From: Lentimicrobiaceae bacterium
GTDB taxonomy: Bacteria; Bacteroidota; Bacteroidia; Bacteroidales; F082
Assembly (NCBI GenBank): GCA_018661505.1
Contig: JABJIE010000063.1
Span: forward strand, 1 to 64,000
Direction: 5' to 3'
DNA length: 64,000 nucleotides
Shown: positions 34,187 through 47,900 of the stretch, piece by piece
How the letters are laid out: every line of letters begins with the position of its first letter
Numbering within the stretch: position 1 is the first letter of the stretch
Program-made: the position numbers and the translations under genes
Notes under the pieces: model-generated
What the model saw: only the letters and a program-made list of their open reading frames with translations
Databases searched by the model: none
Told to the model about the DNA's origin: nothing

Positions 34187-35467
34187 TTAATAACCAAACA
34201 ATGGATATCCACTCATCATTTCGTTAACTCTTGTTTTAACAGATTCAATTGCACTCTGGTTATCAATATTTGAAATAACCTCATCAATTAACTCAACTAT
34301 AGGCTCCATATGTTCTTCCTTCAGCCCTCTTGTTGTTATTGCTGGAGTACCTACCCTCAACCCACTTGTTTGAAATGGTGATCGACTATCAAAAGGTACC
34401 ATATTCTTATTAATTGTTATATCAGACTTAACAAGAGTGTTTTCAACAAGCTTTCCTGTAATATCTGGAAATTTACTTCTCAAGTCAATTAACATTAGAT
34501 GATTATCAGTACCACCTGAAATAACTTTATATCCTCTTGTGATGAAAGCATTTGACATTACCTCTGCATTTTTTTGTACTTGCAAAATATATTCAAAATA
34601 TTCATCTGTTAATGCTTCTCCAAATGCAACGGCTTTTGCTGCTATGACATGTTCCAATGGTCCACCTTGAATACCAGGAAAAACAGCTGAGTTTAGTAAG
34701 GCTGACATCATTTTTGTAACCCCTTTTGGAGTCTTTAAACCCCATGGGTTTTCAAAATCTTCTCCCATTAGAATAAGTCCACCTCTTGGGCCACGGAGGG
34801 TTTTGTGAGTTGTTGTGGTTACAATATGACAAAATTCAATAGGATCATTTAAAATACCTTTCGCAATCAAACCAGAGGGATGTGATATATCGGCTAATAA
34901 TATTGCATCTATCTTGTCAGCTATATTTCTCATTCTTTCATAATCCCAATCTCTAGAATATGCTGAGGCACCAGCTATGATCATTTTTGGTTTTTCCCTA
35001 AGGGCAAGAGATTCCATCTCATCATAATCAAGTAATCCAGAATCCTCCTTTACACTATAAGCTACAGGGTTATAAAGTATACCTGATGAATTAACCATTG
35101 AGCCATGTGATAAATGACCTCCATGAGATAAATCTAACCCCATAAATGTATCGCCTGCTTTTAAGCATGCTAGAAAAACAGCCATATTTGCCTGTGCGCC
35201 AGAATGTGGTTGAACATTTGCATATTCTGCATCAAACAATTCACAAGCTCTATCTATGGCTAGTTGTTCACTTTCATCAACTATTTCACATCCACCATAA
35301 TACCTTTTCCCAGGATATCCTTCAGCATATTTGTTAGTAAGTACAGAACCCATTGATTCCAATACCTGGTCACTTACGAAATTCTCCGATGCAATTAGCT
35401 CTATTCCATGCATCTGACGATTTTTCTCTTTAGTAATAAGGTCAAATATCTTATGATCTCTTTCCAT
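34187..35467 (-). CDS. glyA: Serine hydroxymethyltransferase
   Basis: [57 protein letters not shown]. Confidence 0.97.
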   Translation of the reverse strand: MERDHKIFDLITKEKNRQMHGIELIASENFVSDQVLESMGSVLTNKYAEGYPGKRYYGGCEIVDESEQLAIDRACELFDAEYANVQPHSGAQANMAVFLACLKAGDTFMGLDLSHGGHLSHGSMVNSSGILYNPVAYSVKEDSGLLDYDEMESLALREKPKMIIAGASAYSRDWDYERMRNIADKIDAILLADISHPSGLIAKGILNDPIEFCHIVTTTTHKTLRGPRGGLILMGEDFENPWGLKTPKGVTKMMSALLNSAVFPGIQGGPLEHVIAAKAVAFGEALTDEYFEYILQVQKNAEVMSNAFITRGYKVISGGTDNHLMLIDLRSKFPDITGKLVENTLVKSDITINKNMVPFDSRSPFQTSGLRVGTPAITTRGLKEEHMEPIVELIDEVISNIDNQSAIESVKTRVNEMMSGYPLFGY

Positions 35468-35515
35468 ATATAAAGTAAATTAAAGGGTGGTGGTTTCTTA
35501 AAACTTTTAGTTCTA

Positions 35516-35523
35516 CAAAAGTA
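35516..35523 (-). promoter_or_regulatory. Candidate -7 element TACTTTTG upstream of glyA
   Basis: Plus strand CAAAAGTA about 50 bp upstream of the minus-strand ATG. Confidence 0.4.
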
Positions 35524-35688
35524 TTAATTATTTAATTATCATAATACATTTTTTGGTGTAATTCCCAACGTTATATGTATGTTTGCCATTTGTAAGTATA
35601 TAATTATATGCTAATACATACGTTACTTAGAAGACGGAAACAAAATTTTAATATTTTGGCATCAATGTAATTCAATAAAACTGGAATC

Positions 35689-37740
35689 TTGAGATTATTA
35701 TTAACGATATTTTTTGCTTTTTCACTTTTAACATCGGTTTTCTCAAAACCTTTAGATGCTCCAATAATAACATGCATTGAAGTTCTTGAAGATGGAGAGG
35801 TTACAATTTACTGGAGGTCATTGGACCCAACAGCTTTAGAATTTAAAATTTATTACTCAACGGATAATATAAACTGGTTTCAGGCAGGTAGTGTTGAAAG
35901 TCAGAATCTAGAAATGCAATACACAATAGGTAATAATTGGGTAAATGCAAATGAACAAATATATTATTTCTATATAACGGTTGTTTATCCATCAGTGGAT
36001 GTTGACTCCGAGGTTTATAATACGATGTTTTTAGTGGTTGACAACTCAACCGATGGATCTGCAACTTTACTATGGAACTCCCTTGGAAATCCATTGCCAG
36101 AGGGAACAATTGAAGGGTTTGAGCTCTTTGTGTCTATTTATGCTGAAGGCAACCCCGTACAGTGGAATTCTGTTGCAAACAATATATCAAACACTCTTTA
36201 TAACTATACCATTCCAAATGGAATATGCTTTGACAGTATTAACTTTAAGGTTGAAATTGAAAACACCTATGGGTGTAAATCTGTATCAAACATAGCAGGC
36301 AATTGGTTTAGCGAAACCATTCAACCGGAAAAACCAATATTTGATTCCGTTAGTATCCTAAATGATGAGTTTGTAATACTTGGATGGGAACCCTCATCCA
36401 GTGAAGATGCACTTGGCACGGTTATATATAGATATGAATCAGGAATATGGGTTATTATTGATACAGTAATGGGCAACACCAATTCTCAGTATATTGACAT
36501 ATCTTACAATGCCTGTGGTTCTAACATTGAATATGCTATTGCTTCCATAGATAGCTGTAAAATACTTAGCCCAGGTTCTTTTCAAAAACCATTGAGACCA
36601 ATTTTGCTTAATGATGTTAGTTACGACATATGCTCTGCTACAAATTCCCTTACATGGGAGCCCTATATCAATGCAGAACCTAATGTGCAAGAATATGAAA
36701 TATGGTCATCTTTAAATGGTGCTTCCTTTCAACTTGTGCAAAGTATTGATGGTAATGAAACAACATATAATCATGATAACGTTCAAAATGCCAGTGATTA
36801 CATTTATTTTGTAAGAGGTATATTTGGAAATTCTACATCAACTTCATGCCAAAAAGAAATCAAAACTGGAAGTTATTCTCCACCCACAAACCTTTATCTA
36901 GCAAACTCTACCGTTGAAGCAGACAATACTATAGAGGTGCTTATTGACATTGACATTACACCGAATTCATGTATTTGGGAAATATGGAGAAGCGAACCCG
37001 ACAACAATAACATGATACAGTTATTTTCATTCAACAGATCAGATGTAAGCTCCTCCCCTTACCTCTATGAAGATGAAAGCGCGAACGCAACCCTTGGCTA
37101 TTATAATTATCGCATTGATGTATACGATAGTTGTAATACCCTATCAATAGAATCAAATCAGCAAAAAACAATATTTCTAGGTGGTAATTATTTGAGTAAA
37201 ACAAATAATCAACTCATATGGAATAAATTTGAAGGATATGATTCTGGGATAGAAAAGTATTTTATTTGGAGATACACTGCTGACCCAGCAAATGCTATAA
37301 TTATTGACTCTGTAGACCATAATATTACGGAGTACACAGATGATATATCTAATGTTAGTGCGGAAGAGAGTATAATTAACTATTGGGTTCAAGGAAAAGA
37401 AAATGGTCTAAATAACTTTGGGTATAACGAAAAGACCAATTCGAACATCATAAGTTTTTTCAGAGAAACAGAATTTTACATGCCAAATGCTTTTAGGCCA
37501 AATGGAGTTAATAAAAGCTTTAAACCTGTAACCACAGGCTTTGGTGGAACCAATTATAAGTTTCAGATATACAACAGATGGGGACAGTTAATTTTTGAGA
37601 CCACAGATCCAACTGTGGGATGGGATGGTACATATAATGGTAAGCCCCATGTCATGGGATCATATGTTTATCGTCTTGTTTATCAAAGTGTATTTGGTAA
37701 AGAGGTTTTGAAACAGGGTACGGTCACACTTATTAACTAA
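35689..37740 (+). CDS. Secreted multidomain protein with gliding-motility-associated (CHU_C-like) C-terminal domain, probable T9SS cargo
   Basis: TTG start, signal peptide, Fn3-like repeats, C-terminus FYMPNAFRPNGVNKSFKP...FQIYNRWGQLIFETTDPTVGWDGTYNGKPHVMGSYVYRLVY. Confidence 0.88.
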   Translation: MRLLLTIFFAFSLLTSVFSKPLDAPIITCIEVLEDGEVTIYWRSLDPTALEFKIYYSTDNINWFQAGSVESQNLEMQYTIGNNWVNANEQIYYFYITVVYPSVDVDSEVYNTMFLVVDNSTDGSATLLWNSLGNPLPEGTIEGFELFVSIYAEGNPVQWNSVANNISNTLYNYTIPNGICFDSINFKVEIENTYGCKSVSNIAGNWFSETIQPEKPIFDSVSILNDEFVILGWEPSSSEDALGTVIYRYESGIWVIIDTVMGNTNSQYIDISYNACGSNIEYAIASIDSCKILSPGSFQKPLRPILLNDVSYDICSATNSLTWEPYINAEPNVQEYEIWSSLNGASFQLVQSIDGNETTYNHDNVQNASDYIYFVRGIFGNSTSTSCQKEIKTGSYSPPTNLYLANSTVEADNTIEVLIDIDITPNSCIWEIWRSEPDNNNMIQLFSFNRSDVSSSPYLYEDESANATLGYYNYRIDVYDSCNTLSIESNQQKTIFLGGNYLSKTNNQLIWNKFEGYDSGIEKYFIWRYTADPANAIIIDSVDHNITEYTDDISNVSAEESIINYWVQGKENGLNNFGYNEKTNSNIISFFRETEFYMPNAFRPNGVNKSFKPVTTGFGGTNYKFQIYNRWGQLIFETTDPTVGWDGTYNGKPHVMGSYVYRLVYQSVFGKEVLKQGTVTLIN

Positions 37741-37843
37741 GTTGATTTTTTAGGTATTGAATAATCTATTCTGTTCTTAGTTAAATCATGTTAAATATGA
37801 TTTCATAACAATAAACAGAGCCTGCTTGTATCGTTATTTTTGG

Positions 37844-37851
37844 TACTTTTG
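37844..37851 (+). promoter_or_regulatory. Candidate -7 element TACTTTTG upstream of guaB
   Basis: Perfect TAnnTTTG 24 bp before ATG. Confidence 0.4.
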
Positions 37852-37862
37852 GCAAATTTTAA

Positions 37863-39350
<1,488 letters not shown>

Positions 39351-39370
39351 AATATTTATCAAAAACTAAA

Positions 39371-41404
39371 ATGAATATAAAAATGAAGATTCTTTTCAAA
39401 GCAATTCTGTTTGTAATGGTTATTGCAATATCATCAAATGTTGCATTTACTCAGAGCAACCTAGATAAAAAAGTTCTTGTTACAATTAACAACGAGAATG
39501 TAACTGCTGGTGAGTTTATGAGAGTGTATGAAAAAAATAACTACACTGATGAATTATATTCTGAAAATGACGTTAATGATTATTTAAACCTATATATAGA
39601 TTTTAAACTTAAAGTTACTGAAGCTGTATATCTTAAATTAGACACATCAGCTAGTTTTATAACTGAACTTAGTGGTTACAGAACACAATTAGCGAAGCCC
39701 TATTTTGTGGATGAATCAGTAAACGAAGAGTTACTTTTGGAAGCATATGACAGACTCAAAAAAGATATCAGAGCAAGTCATATATTAATAATGGTTGATG
39801 AAAATGCAACTCCCGAAGATACTCTAAAAGCTTATAATAAAATATCAAGAGTTGTTGATGACTTAAATGCTGGAAAGGAATTTTCTGTTGCTGCCATTGA
39901 ATATTCTGACGATCCATCAGCAAGAGATACTAAAGCAGTTCCAAATAAACAGCGTGCAACAAAAGGTAATAAAGGTGATCTTGGTTATTTTACAGTATTT
40001 AATATGTTATATCCTTTTGAAAGTGTCGCTTACAATACAGAGGTTGGCGATATATCTCCAATCGTAAGAACAAAATATGGTTACCATATTATTAACGTTA
40101 CAGATGTTAAGGATGCAATGGGAACCGCCCAAGTTGCTCATATTTTTGTAGCATTAAGACCAGACGCTTCAAAACAAGACTCTCTGCGTAAAACAGAAAA
40201 GGTAAACAATATACATGCTAAAATTCAAGAGGGACTATCATTTGAAGATGCGGTAGCCCAATATTCCGAAGATAAAGGATCAATTAAAAACAATGGCCAA
40301 TTGAGCCATTTTACCTGCAACAGAGTTGTACCTGAATTTGTCGAAGTTGTCGATATTATGCAAGTTGGCGATATATCAGCACCAATTAAAACCGACTATG
40401 GTTATCATATTGTTAAATTGATAGAGTCTAATAAACCTGGTTCATTTGATGAAGAATCATCCATATTAAAGAAAAGGCTAGCAAAAGATAATAGATCAAG
40501 AAAAAGTGAGGATGCTGTAATTACAAATATCAAAACGAATAACAAATTTAAGGTATACACAGAAGCTGCAAATGCAATAATCGATGCCATAGATTCATCT
40601 GTCCTAAATAAAAGGTTTGTTGCTGATAGTCTGAAATTCATGACAGAGACAGTAATAAAAATTAAAAAGGAGAAGTATACTCAATATGATTTTGCAAAAT
40701 TTGTTCAAATCAATCAACGAATACAAGATAACATTGACAGGGATGTTTATGTTAAACAACTGTTTAGTGAATTTGAGGAGGATTGCTGCTTAAGTTTTAT
40801 GGATAAAAATCTCGAAGCTAATTATCCTGATTTTAAAGAACTTGTGAAAGAATATCATGATGGAATCCTGTTATTCAACCTAACTGACGAAAAGGTTTGG
40901 TCAAAGGCTGTCAAGGATACTATGGGCTTACAAGAGTTTTTTGAAAGTAATCGTAACAATTACATTTGGGATGAAAGAGTAGATGCTACGGTTTATGAAA
41001 TTCGCGATAGAAATATTATTGCTCAGGTTACCGAAATAATATCTACTATGGACAATGATGGAGATATTGCAAAAGCATTTGAAACTGATAGTATAAAAGC
41101 TGTAAGAATTATACCAAACACATATGAATTGGGCGACAATAAATACGTTGACCAAATAGACTGGGCAGTTGGGGTATCGGAACCTGTTAATTCTGACGTT
41201 GAAGATTTAACAGTTATTGTTAAGGTTAGAGAAGTTTTATCTCCAGAACCCAAGGCTCTTAAAGATGCCAGAGGACTCGTAACTGCTGATTATCAAAGTT
41301 TTCTTGAAACTCAGTGGTTGAAGGAATTAAAAACAGAATACACCGTAGAAATAAATGATGATGTGCTCGAAAAGATCATCATTGAGAAGAATCCAAGCAA
41401 CTAA
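39371..41404 (+). CDS. Peptidyl-prolyl cis-trans isomerase, PpiC/SurA-like with two parvulin repeats
   Basis: ASHILIMVDE...GDLGYFTVFNMLYPFESVAYNTEVGDISPIVRTKYGYHIINV and a second AQVAHIFVAL...GDISAPIKTDYGYHIVKL. Confidence 0.88.
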   Translation: MNIKMKILFKAILFVMVIAISSNVAFTQSNLDKKVLVTINNENVTAGEFMRVYEKNNYTDELYSENDVNDYLNLYIDFKLKVTEAVYLKLDTSASFITELSGYRTQLAKPYFVDESVNEELLLEAYDRLKKDIRASHILIMVDENATPEDTLKAYNKISRVVDDLNAGKEFSVAAIEYSDDPSARDTKAVPNKQRATKGNKGDLGYFTVFNMLYPFESVAYNTEVGDISPIVRTKYGYHIINVTDVKDAMGTAQVAHIFVALRPDASKQDSLRKTEKVNNIHAKIQEGLSFEDAVAQYSEDKGSIKNNGQLSHFTCNRVVPEFVEVVDIMQVGDISAPIKTDYGYHIVKLIESNKPGSFDEESSILKKRLAKDNRSRKSEDAVITNIKTNNKFKVYTEAANAIIDAIDSSVLNKRFVADSLKFMTETVIKIKKEKYTQYDFAKFVQINQRIQDNIDRDVYVKQLFSEFEEDCCLSFMDKNLEANYPDFKELVKEYHDGILLFNLTDEKVWSKAVKDTMGLQEFFESNRNNYIWDERVDATVYEIRDRNIIAQVTEIISTMDNDGDIAKAFETDSIKAVRIIPNTYELGDNKYVDQIDWAVGVSEPVNSDVEDLTVIVKVREVLSPEPKALKDARGLVTADYQSFLETQWLKELKTEYTVEINDDVLEKIIIEKNPSN

Positions 41405-41422
41405 TAAGTACATTTTAATATT

Positions 41423-42277
41423 TTGAGGAAGCTATTATCATATCTATTATTGTTATTTGTAACCACGGGTTGCTTAAATAATATGAATAATAATGATAGT
41501 AAAATACTAGCTCGGGTACATGACAAATATCTTTATATAGATGATCTTCAAGGATTATTCCCCAAAAATATGTCACCTAGAGATAGTATATCAACGGTAA
41601 GAGGGTACGTAAATGAGTGGGTTCGAACTAATGTTATGATATATCAGGCTGAAATGAATCTTCCTTTGGATCAATTGGACTTCACAAAGCAGCTAGATGA
41701 CTACAGAAATTCACTTATCATATACAATTATGAGACGAGCCTTATCAATCAAAATTTAGATACTATAGTTTCAGAAGATGAGATTTATGATTATTACAAC
41801 TCTCACCTAAGTGATTTTGAATTGAAGGAGAACATATCAAAAGCATTGTATGTTATTACTGATAATTCCGATGAAAAAGAAGAAATATTTGATCATTTAT
41901 TTACCTTGGCAGATTCTTTATTATTTGATTCAATAGAGTACTATGCGCCATCATATGCGTTATCTTATAGCTTGGACACATCAAAATGGGTAACTTTTTT
42001 CGATATTCAAAAAACAATCCCCATAGAAACATACAATATTGAGCTATTTCTAAAAAATAACCGAATGGTGAAGATTAATACTGAAAGGCTGATATACTAT
42101 ATTAAATTCTTTGACTTTAGAATCAAAGATGACATTAGTCCATTGGATTTTGAAAGAAAGGATATTTACAACATCATAATATCAAAAAGAAAGATTAAAT
42201 TGGCAAAAGAAGTTAGAAATGATATATACGAAAGAGCCATAATCAATAAAGACTTTGAGATATATTACAATAATTAA
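41423..42277 (+). CDS. Lipoprotein between two PPIase genes, resembles a SurA N-domain without parvulin repeats
   Basis: TTG start; LFVTTGCLNN lipobox; KILARVHDKYLYIDDLQGLFP...; no GYH parvulin motif. Confidence 0.6.
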   Translation: MRKLLSYLLLLFVTTGCLNNMNNNDSKILARVHDKYLYIDDLQGLFPKNMSPRDSISTVRGYVNEWVRTNVMIYQAEMNLPLDQLDFTKQLDDYRNSLIIYNYETSLINQNLDTIVSEDEIYDYYNSHLSDFELKENISKALYVITDNSDEKEEIFDHLFTLADSLLFDSIEYYAPSYALSYSLDTSKWVTFFDIQKTIPIETYNIELFLKNNRMVKINTERLIYYIKFFDFRIKDDISPLDFERKDIYNIIISKRKIKLAKEVRNDIYERAIINKDFEIYYNN

Positions 42278-42311
42278 ACTAAATATATTGCTGCTCAATA
42301 AAATAACTATA

Positions 42312-43703
42312 ATGATAATTTCAAGTAAAATAAGATTTTTCAACTTACTGAAAAAGACCTCTCTATCATCATCGCTACTGATGCTTATTATATTAACATC
42401 AATTACAACCAATGGTCAGAACGAGCAAATTATAGACGGAGTTGTAGCCATAGTAGGAAAAAATATCGTACTAGAAAGTGATATACAGAATCAGTACCTT
42501 AATTATAAAATGCAAGGTGGTATAAGTGCAAGTGTAAGTGAACTGAAGTGTGATATTATTGAAGACATATTATTCCAAAAACTCATGGTTGCACAAGCAG
42601 AAGTAGATAGTATAGTTATAAGTGATATTCAAGTTGAGGCAGATCTTGATAGACGTCTATCCGGATTTATACAGCAATTTGGTTCTCAGGAAAAAATGGA
42701 AGACTACTATGGAAAAACATTAATTGAGATAAAACAGGAGTTACAAGATATAGTAAGGGAACAGATGCTTGCGCAGCAAGTTCAATCAGAGATCGTAAGT
42801 GGAATTGATGTAACACCATCTGAGATACGGGTATTTTACAAATCCATACCTAAGGATAGCATCCCGATTATCAAAACAGAATATGTTATAGCGGAAATAG
42901 TGAAAAATCCTCCAATTAGTATTTCGGAGAAGTTGATGGTAAAAGAACAGCTAAATAATATTAGAAAACGAATTCTAGACGGAAGTAGTTTTTCCACAAT
43001 GGCAATCATGTATTCACAAGATCCTGGATCAGCTAAAAAAGGAGGCGAATTGGGTTTTTATGGAAGGGGGCAACTATACCCTGAATTTGAAGCAGTTGCT
43101 TTTAAATTAAATGAAGGTGAAATAAGTAATATCATCGAGACTGAGGCCGGTTATCATATTATACAAATGATTGAAAGGAAGGGTGACTATATCAATGTTA
43201 GGCATATACTACTTTCGCCAAAGGTAAGTCCACAGGATCTAAATGATGCAAAAATGGAACTTGACAGTATTGTGCTCCTAATTAATAATGACTCATTATC
43301 ATTTGATGAAGCAGTTATTCGCTTTTCAGAAGGCGATAATGCTAATAACAATGGATTGATGATAAATCCTTACACCATGAGTACAACATTTGAAGCCGAG
43401 GAACTTGATTCGCAAGTTTCTTTTACCATAGAAAAAATGGAAGTTGGCGATATTTCAAATCCTGTTCCCATGAAAACAGAGGATAATAAGGATGCATTTA
43501 GAATAATACTGCTCAAGAAAAGATCACAGCCGCATCAAGCAAATCTTCAGGAGGATTATACGAAAATTAGAGAATGGGCTCTGCAGAATAAACAAATGGT
43601 AACGGTTAGCGAATGGATTGAAGAGAAAGCTGCTAATACATACGTTAGAATTAATGAGGAATATGAATCATGTACATTTGTTCATGATTGGGGGATGAAT
43701 TAG
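42312..43703 (+). CDS. surA: SurA-like peptidyl-prolyl isomerase
   Basis: IIDGVVAIVGKNIVLESDI; parvulin GGELGFYGRGQLYPEFEAVAFKLNEGEISNIIETEAGYHIIQMIERKGDYINVRHILL. Likely start at ATG 42312 before signal peptide; ORF begins at 42255. Confidence 0.85.
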   Translation: MIISSKIRFFNLLKKTSLSSSLLMLIILTSITTNGQNEQIIDGVVAIVGKNIVLESDIQNQYLNYKMQGGISASVSELKCDIIEDILFQKLMVAQAEVDSIVISDIQVEADLDRRLSGFIQQFGSQEKMEDYYGKTLIEIKQELQDIVREQMLAQQVQSEIVSGIDVTPSEIRVFYKSIPKDSIPIIKTEYVIAEIVKNPPISISEKLMVKEQLNNIRKRILDGSSFSTMAIMYSQDPGSAKKGGELGFYGRGQLYPEFEAVAFKLNEGEISNIIETEAGYHIIQMIERKGDYINVRHILLSPKVSPQDLNDAKMELDSIVLLINNDSLSFDEAVIRFSEGDNANNNGLMINPYTMSTTFEAEELDSQVSFTIEKMEVGDISNPVPMKTEDNKDAFRIILLKKRSQPHQANLQEDYTKIREWALQNKQMVTVSEWIEEKAANTYVRINEEYESCTFVHDWGMN

Positions 43704-43732
43704 ATCTGCTTTTAAAATACAATTAAATAGAG

Positions 43733-44704
43733 ATGACAAATAATACATATAAATCAGATGTTGAAGCTCTTGAAGCTTTGGTTAAGAAATATCAAAATCT
43801 AAAAAATGAAATTTCACAGGTAATCGTAGGGCAAGAAGATATTGTCAAAAATTCACTTATTTCAATTTTTAGTCAGGGACATGTATTACTTGTTGGTGTG
43901 CCAGGTCTTGCCAAAACATTGCTCGTAAATACCATTAGTGATGTTCTGGGTTTATCGTATAACCGAATCCAGTTCACTCCCGACCTCATGCCTTCGGATA
44001 TCATAGGTACCGAAATTCTAGATGAGAATAGGAAATTTAAGTTCATAAATGGTCCTATTTTTGCCAATATAATTTTAGCGGATGAAATTAATAGGACCCC
44101 TCCTAAAACTCAAGCGGCATTATTGGAGGCAATGCAGGAAAAATCCGTTACGGTTTCAGGCAATACTTACAAATTGGGAACTCCATTTTTTGTAATGGCT
44201 ACACAAAATCCCATTGAGCAAGAAGGAACCTATCCCTTGCCTGAAGCTCAATTGGACAGGTTTATGTTTAATCTTATTCTTGACTACCCTGAAATGAATG
44301 AGGAGCTTGAGATAATTAAAAGAACAACAGGAGAAACCTCAACCAAACTTTCCACAGCTATGGACTCGGAAGAAATTCTTTTCTTTCAAAATTTAATAAG
44401 AAAAATACCTGTCGCAGATAATGTTATGGAGTACGCTGTAAACCTCGTATCCAAAACCAGACCAAATACTAAACATGCTCATCCATGGGCAAATGATTTC
44501 CTTAATTGGGGAGCAGGTCCACGTGCTTCACAATATCTAGTAATTGGTGCCAAAGCTCATGCTGCAATTAGTGGTAAGTTCTCACCTGATATTGATGATA
44601 TTAAAGCAGTAGTACATCCAGTACTAAGACATAGAATAATAAGAAATTATAAAGCCGAAGCTGAAGGAGTAAGTATTGATGATATTATTACTGAGATGAT
44701 TTAG
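43733..44704 (+). CDS. MoxR-family AAA+ ATPase
   Basis: GHVLLVGVPGLAKTLLVNTIS, ADEINRTPPKTQAALLEAMQEKSVTVSG, ATQNPIEQEGTYPLPEAQLDRF. Confidence 0.95.
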   Translation: MTNNTYKSDVEALEALVKKYQNLKNEISQVIVGQEDIVKNSLISIFSQGHVLLVGVPGLAKTLLVNTISDVLGLSYNRIQFTPDLMPSDIIGTEILDENRKFKFINGPIFANIILADEINRTPPKTQAALLEAMQEKSVTVSGNTYKLGTPFFVMATQNPIEQEGTYPLPEAQLDRFMFNLILDYPEMNEELEIIKRTTGETSTKLSTAMDSEEILFFQNLIRKIPVADNVMEYAVNLVSKTRPNTKHAHPWANDFLNWGAGPRASQYLVIGAKAHAAISGKFSPDIDDIKAVVHPVLRHRIIRNYKAEAEGVSIDDIITEMI

Positions 44705-44887
44705 GTTTTAACCTTATAAATTAGGCATATTCAACCTCCTAAGTATTTGATACCTTTTAGCATATTAATATTCTGGATTACTATCAAAAATATCAATTAA
44801 TTATTGGCTCATTAATTATAATATTTTACCGCATCTTAAATTATGTGTAATTATTATATTTTTTTAATATTCTCATAGTAATATTAC

Positions 44888-44895
44888 TAAGTTTG
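44888..44895 (+). promoter_or_regulatory. Candidate -7 element TAAGTTTG upstream of the PNGase F-like gene
   Basis: Perfect TAnnTTTG 17 bp before ATG. Confidence 0.4.
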
Positions 44896-44911
44896 TAAAA
44901 AATCAGACCGT

Positions 44912-47900
44912 ATGAAAAAAATATACCATATAATTATTGCCATTATACTTAGTATATCATCATTAATTGCTGCTGAAGGAGATACCATTGTAATTCAAAC
45001 AATAGATCATAATACTCCAACATTACCAGGATGGAATAGCCCTAGGTCAGGAACCTATGTTTTTCCACCTGCCACAGTAAGTTTTTCGAAAATACTCATG
45101 TCCTATAACCTTAAATGTGATCCCTCACAAAGTCCAGCATGCGGCGAATGGGATTATACTACACACACGAGAATATACGAAAAAACTGGTTTATTTGACT
45201 CAACATTATATTTCCACCCAAACTTTATTGTGAACAACATTACTCCTGATACTTTTATGATGATGACTTCACCATCCTTTAAGTACCTTCCAACACTTGA
45301 GTATATAAATCAGTCTACATCCACAAATACAGGCAATCCTGGGGATATGAGTAAATCCATAAATATTCCATTTACGGAAAGCACAAAGGATGGTAGAGCA
45401 CAATTCATTTATTCAAGTTCAGAGCTTTTAGCTTCTGGCTTGCAAGCCGGAGATATAACTGGTATCCAATTAGAATTAACAAGTGGTAGTTCTACACTAA
45501 AGCACTTTACAATTAGAGCCGCTCACTATTCCGAAGATGTGTTACCTCAATATACTTATGTTGAAGATGGTTTGGAGACTGTTTATTCAAGGAACACCTC
45601 TCTTGCCAATGGTAATAATGGAATTTCATTTTCTTTCCCTTTCTCATGGGATGGTGCCCAGAATATATTAATCGATGTTAGCTATGCAAATCACAGTGGA
45701 ACATCTGTTCTTATTGGAGACTCATCATCAGATGACAAATCAAATATTTCCGATGGACCTGACAATTACCTTGATTTTGGAGGTTGGGATTATGTTGATG
45801 TTCCCAAGGATGTATTTAATACCATAGATAGTGCTATTACAATTAGTTTCTGGCAGTATGGTGACCCTGCGATTCAACCCATAAACTCTTCAATATTTGA
45901 GGGTGTTGATAGTTTGGGCAGAAGAGTTTTGAATGCTCATTTACCATGGAGCAATGGTAAAGTATATTGGGATGCTGGTTTCGATGGTTATGAACGAATT
46001 TATCGTGCTGCTAGCGCAAATGAATATAAGGGTAAATGGAATTTCTGGACATTTCTTAAGGATTGCAGAACAGGTAGTATGCAAATACTATTAAATGGAG
46101 ATCTATGGTTTATTGGCAGTGGAAGAATTAAGCCTGTTGACAATGTTGATCAATTTAGAATTGGTTCGGCAATTGGCTATGACGGATATTACGATGGATA
46201 TATTGATGACTTTAGAATATGGGATACCGTTCTGAGCTGGGATGAAATAAAAAATTGGATGTACAAGGATATTACACCAGACCATCCCAATTATGATAAT
46301 CTAAGAGCTAACTATAGATTTAATGATGGATCAGGTTTTGAGGCATCAGACTCAAGTCCGAATGGATTTACCGGCTATCAATTTGGATATCCAGGATGGT
46401 TAGATTATAATGGACAATCTAGAATGAAAAATGCTAATGGTGATGATTCACGGTTACATTTAACATTTGAAAATGGTATTTATGATCCATTACTACTAGA
46501 CTCTCTTGTTGTTGTTGACACTATGGAGAATCCACCTCTTAATGTAGTTACATATAATCCTGACAATCCGCCTGTTCCCTCTGATACATTAACTCGTTGG
46601 GATGCATACTACAATAATTATTCGTATGATGCATCAGGAGTGGCAACAGACTCAAGCCTTGTGGTTCCGGATGAAACATTCTATAGAATTGATATGCCTT
46701 ATTATGGCGATCCATATGAAATACTAATTCCATGGGAGATTGCAAGATATATTACTCCCTATGGTAACGGTCTTTCACTGGGAGATGATGGCTGGACATG
46801 GACATTTGATGTTACAGATTATAGGCCTTTGTTGGTTGACTCCTTGCAAGTTACTGCTGGTAACTTTCAGGAGCTTCTTGATTTGGAGTTTCATATGATT
46901 GAAGGAACTCCATCACGTGAGGTTGTAAACATCGATAAACTTTATTCTGGATCCTTTTCTCTTAAGAATTTTGCTGAGAATGTAACACCAGATACAATTT
47001 CATTGGATCCTATGGCAGAAACATTCAAGGTAAAAACAAGAACCTCAGGACATCAATTTGACAACCCAACAAACTGTGCAGAATTTTGTTACAAAATTCA
47101 AAGTCTTGATGTTAATGGCCAAATGGTTGCAGATTGGCAGATAATGCAAGAATGTGCTAATAACCCACTCCATCCCCAAGGAGGAACATGGATATATGAC
47201 AGAGCAGGATGGTGCCCAGGTGCAAAAGTTACCGATCAGAACATAGAAATTACTCCCTATGTTACTTCGGATGTGGTAATTATTGATTACAATTCACAAT
47301 ACGACGAATACGGAAATTATCTGCTGGAAACTCATTTGATTTCATATGGCCAACTTAACTTTGAGTTAGACGCTAGTGTTGAAGAGGTTATTGCCCCAAA
47401 TAACGATAAGATTTATGGAAGATTTAATCCTTCCGCAGGTGCTCCCGAAATCATTATTGCTAATAATGGTAGTGAAACCCTTACAGATTTGAAAATTACT
47501 TATGGTCCCAATGGAAGTTCCAAAGAATATATGTGGAGTGGCAATCTTGAATTTGATCAGACGGAAAATGTAATCCTAGAGGAGTTTGATTGGGAAGAAT
47601 GGTTAGCTGGAGATGGTAACTTCACTGTGGAGGTTTCCAACCCAAATAACTCTAACGATGAAAATCCCATAAATAATACATATGAGACCAACTACAACCT
47701 TCCTGCTGTCTATCCATCCACAATTGTTATACATTTTAGGACAAACAAAGCAGGATACCAAAATAGTTGGGAGCTTAAATTAAATAATGACCAAGTAATA
47801 CTTGAACGCGATGGGTTTGATAATGAGACCTTATATGTAGATACAATTACATTTATGAATGGGTGTTTTAAATTCTATATGTATGATACCGGTCATAATG

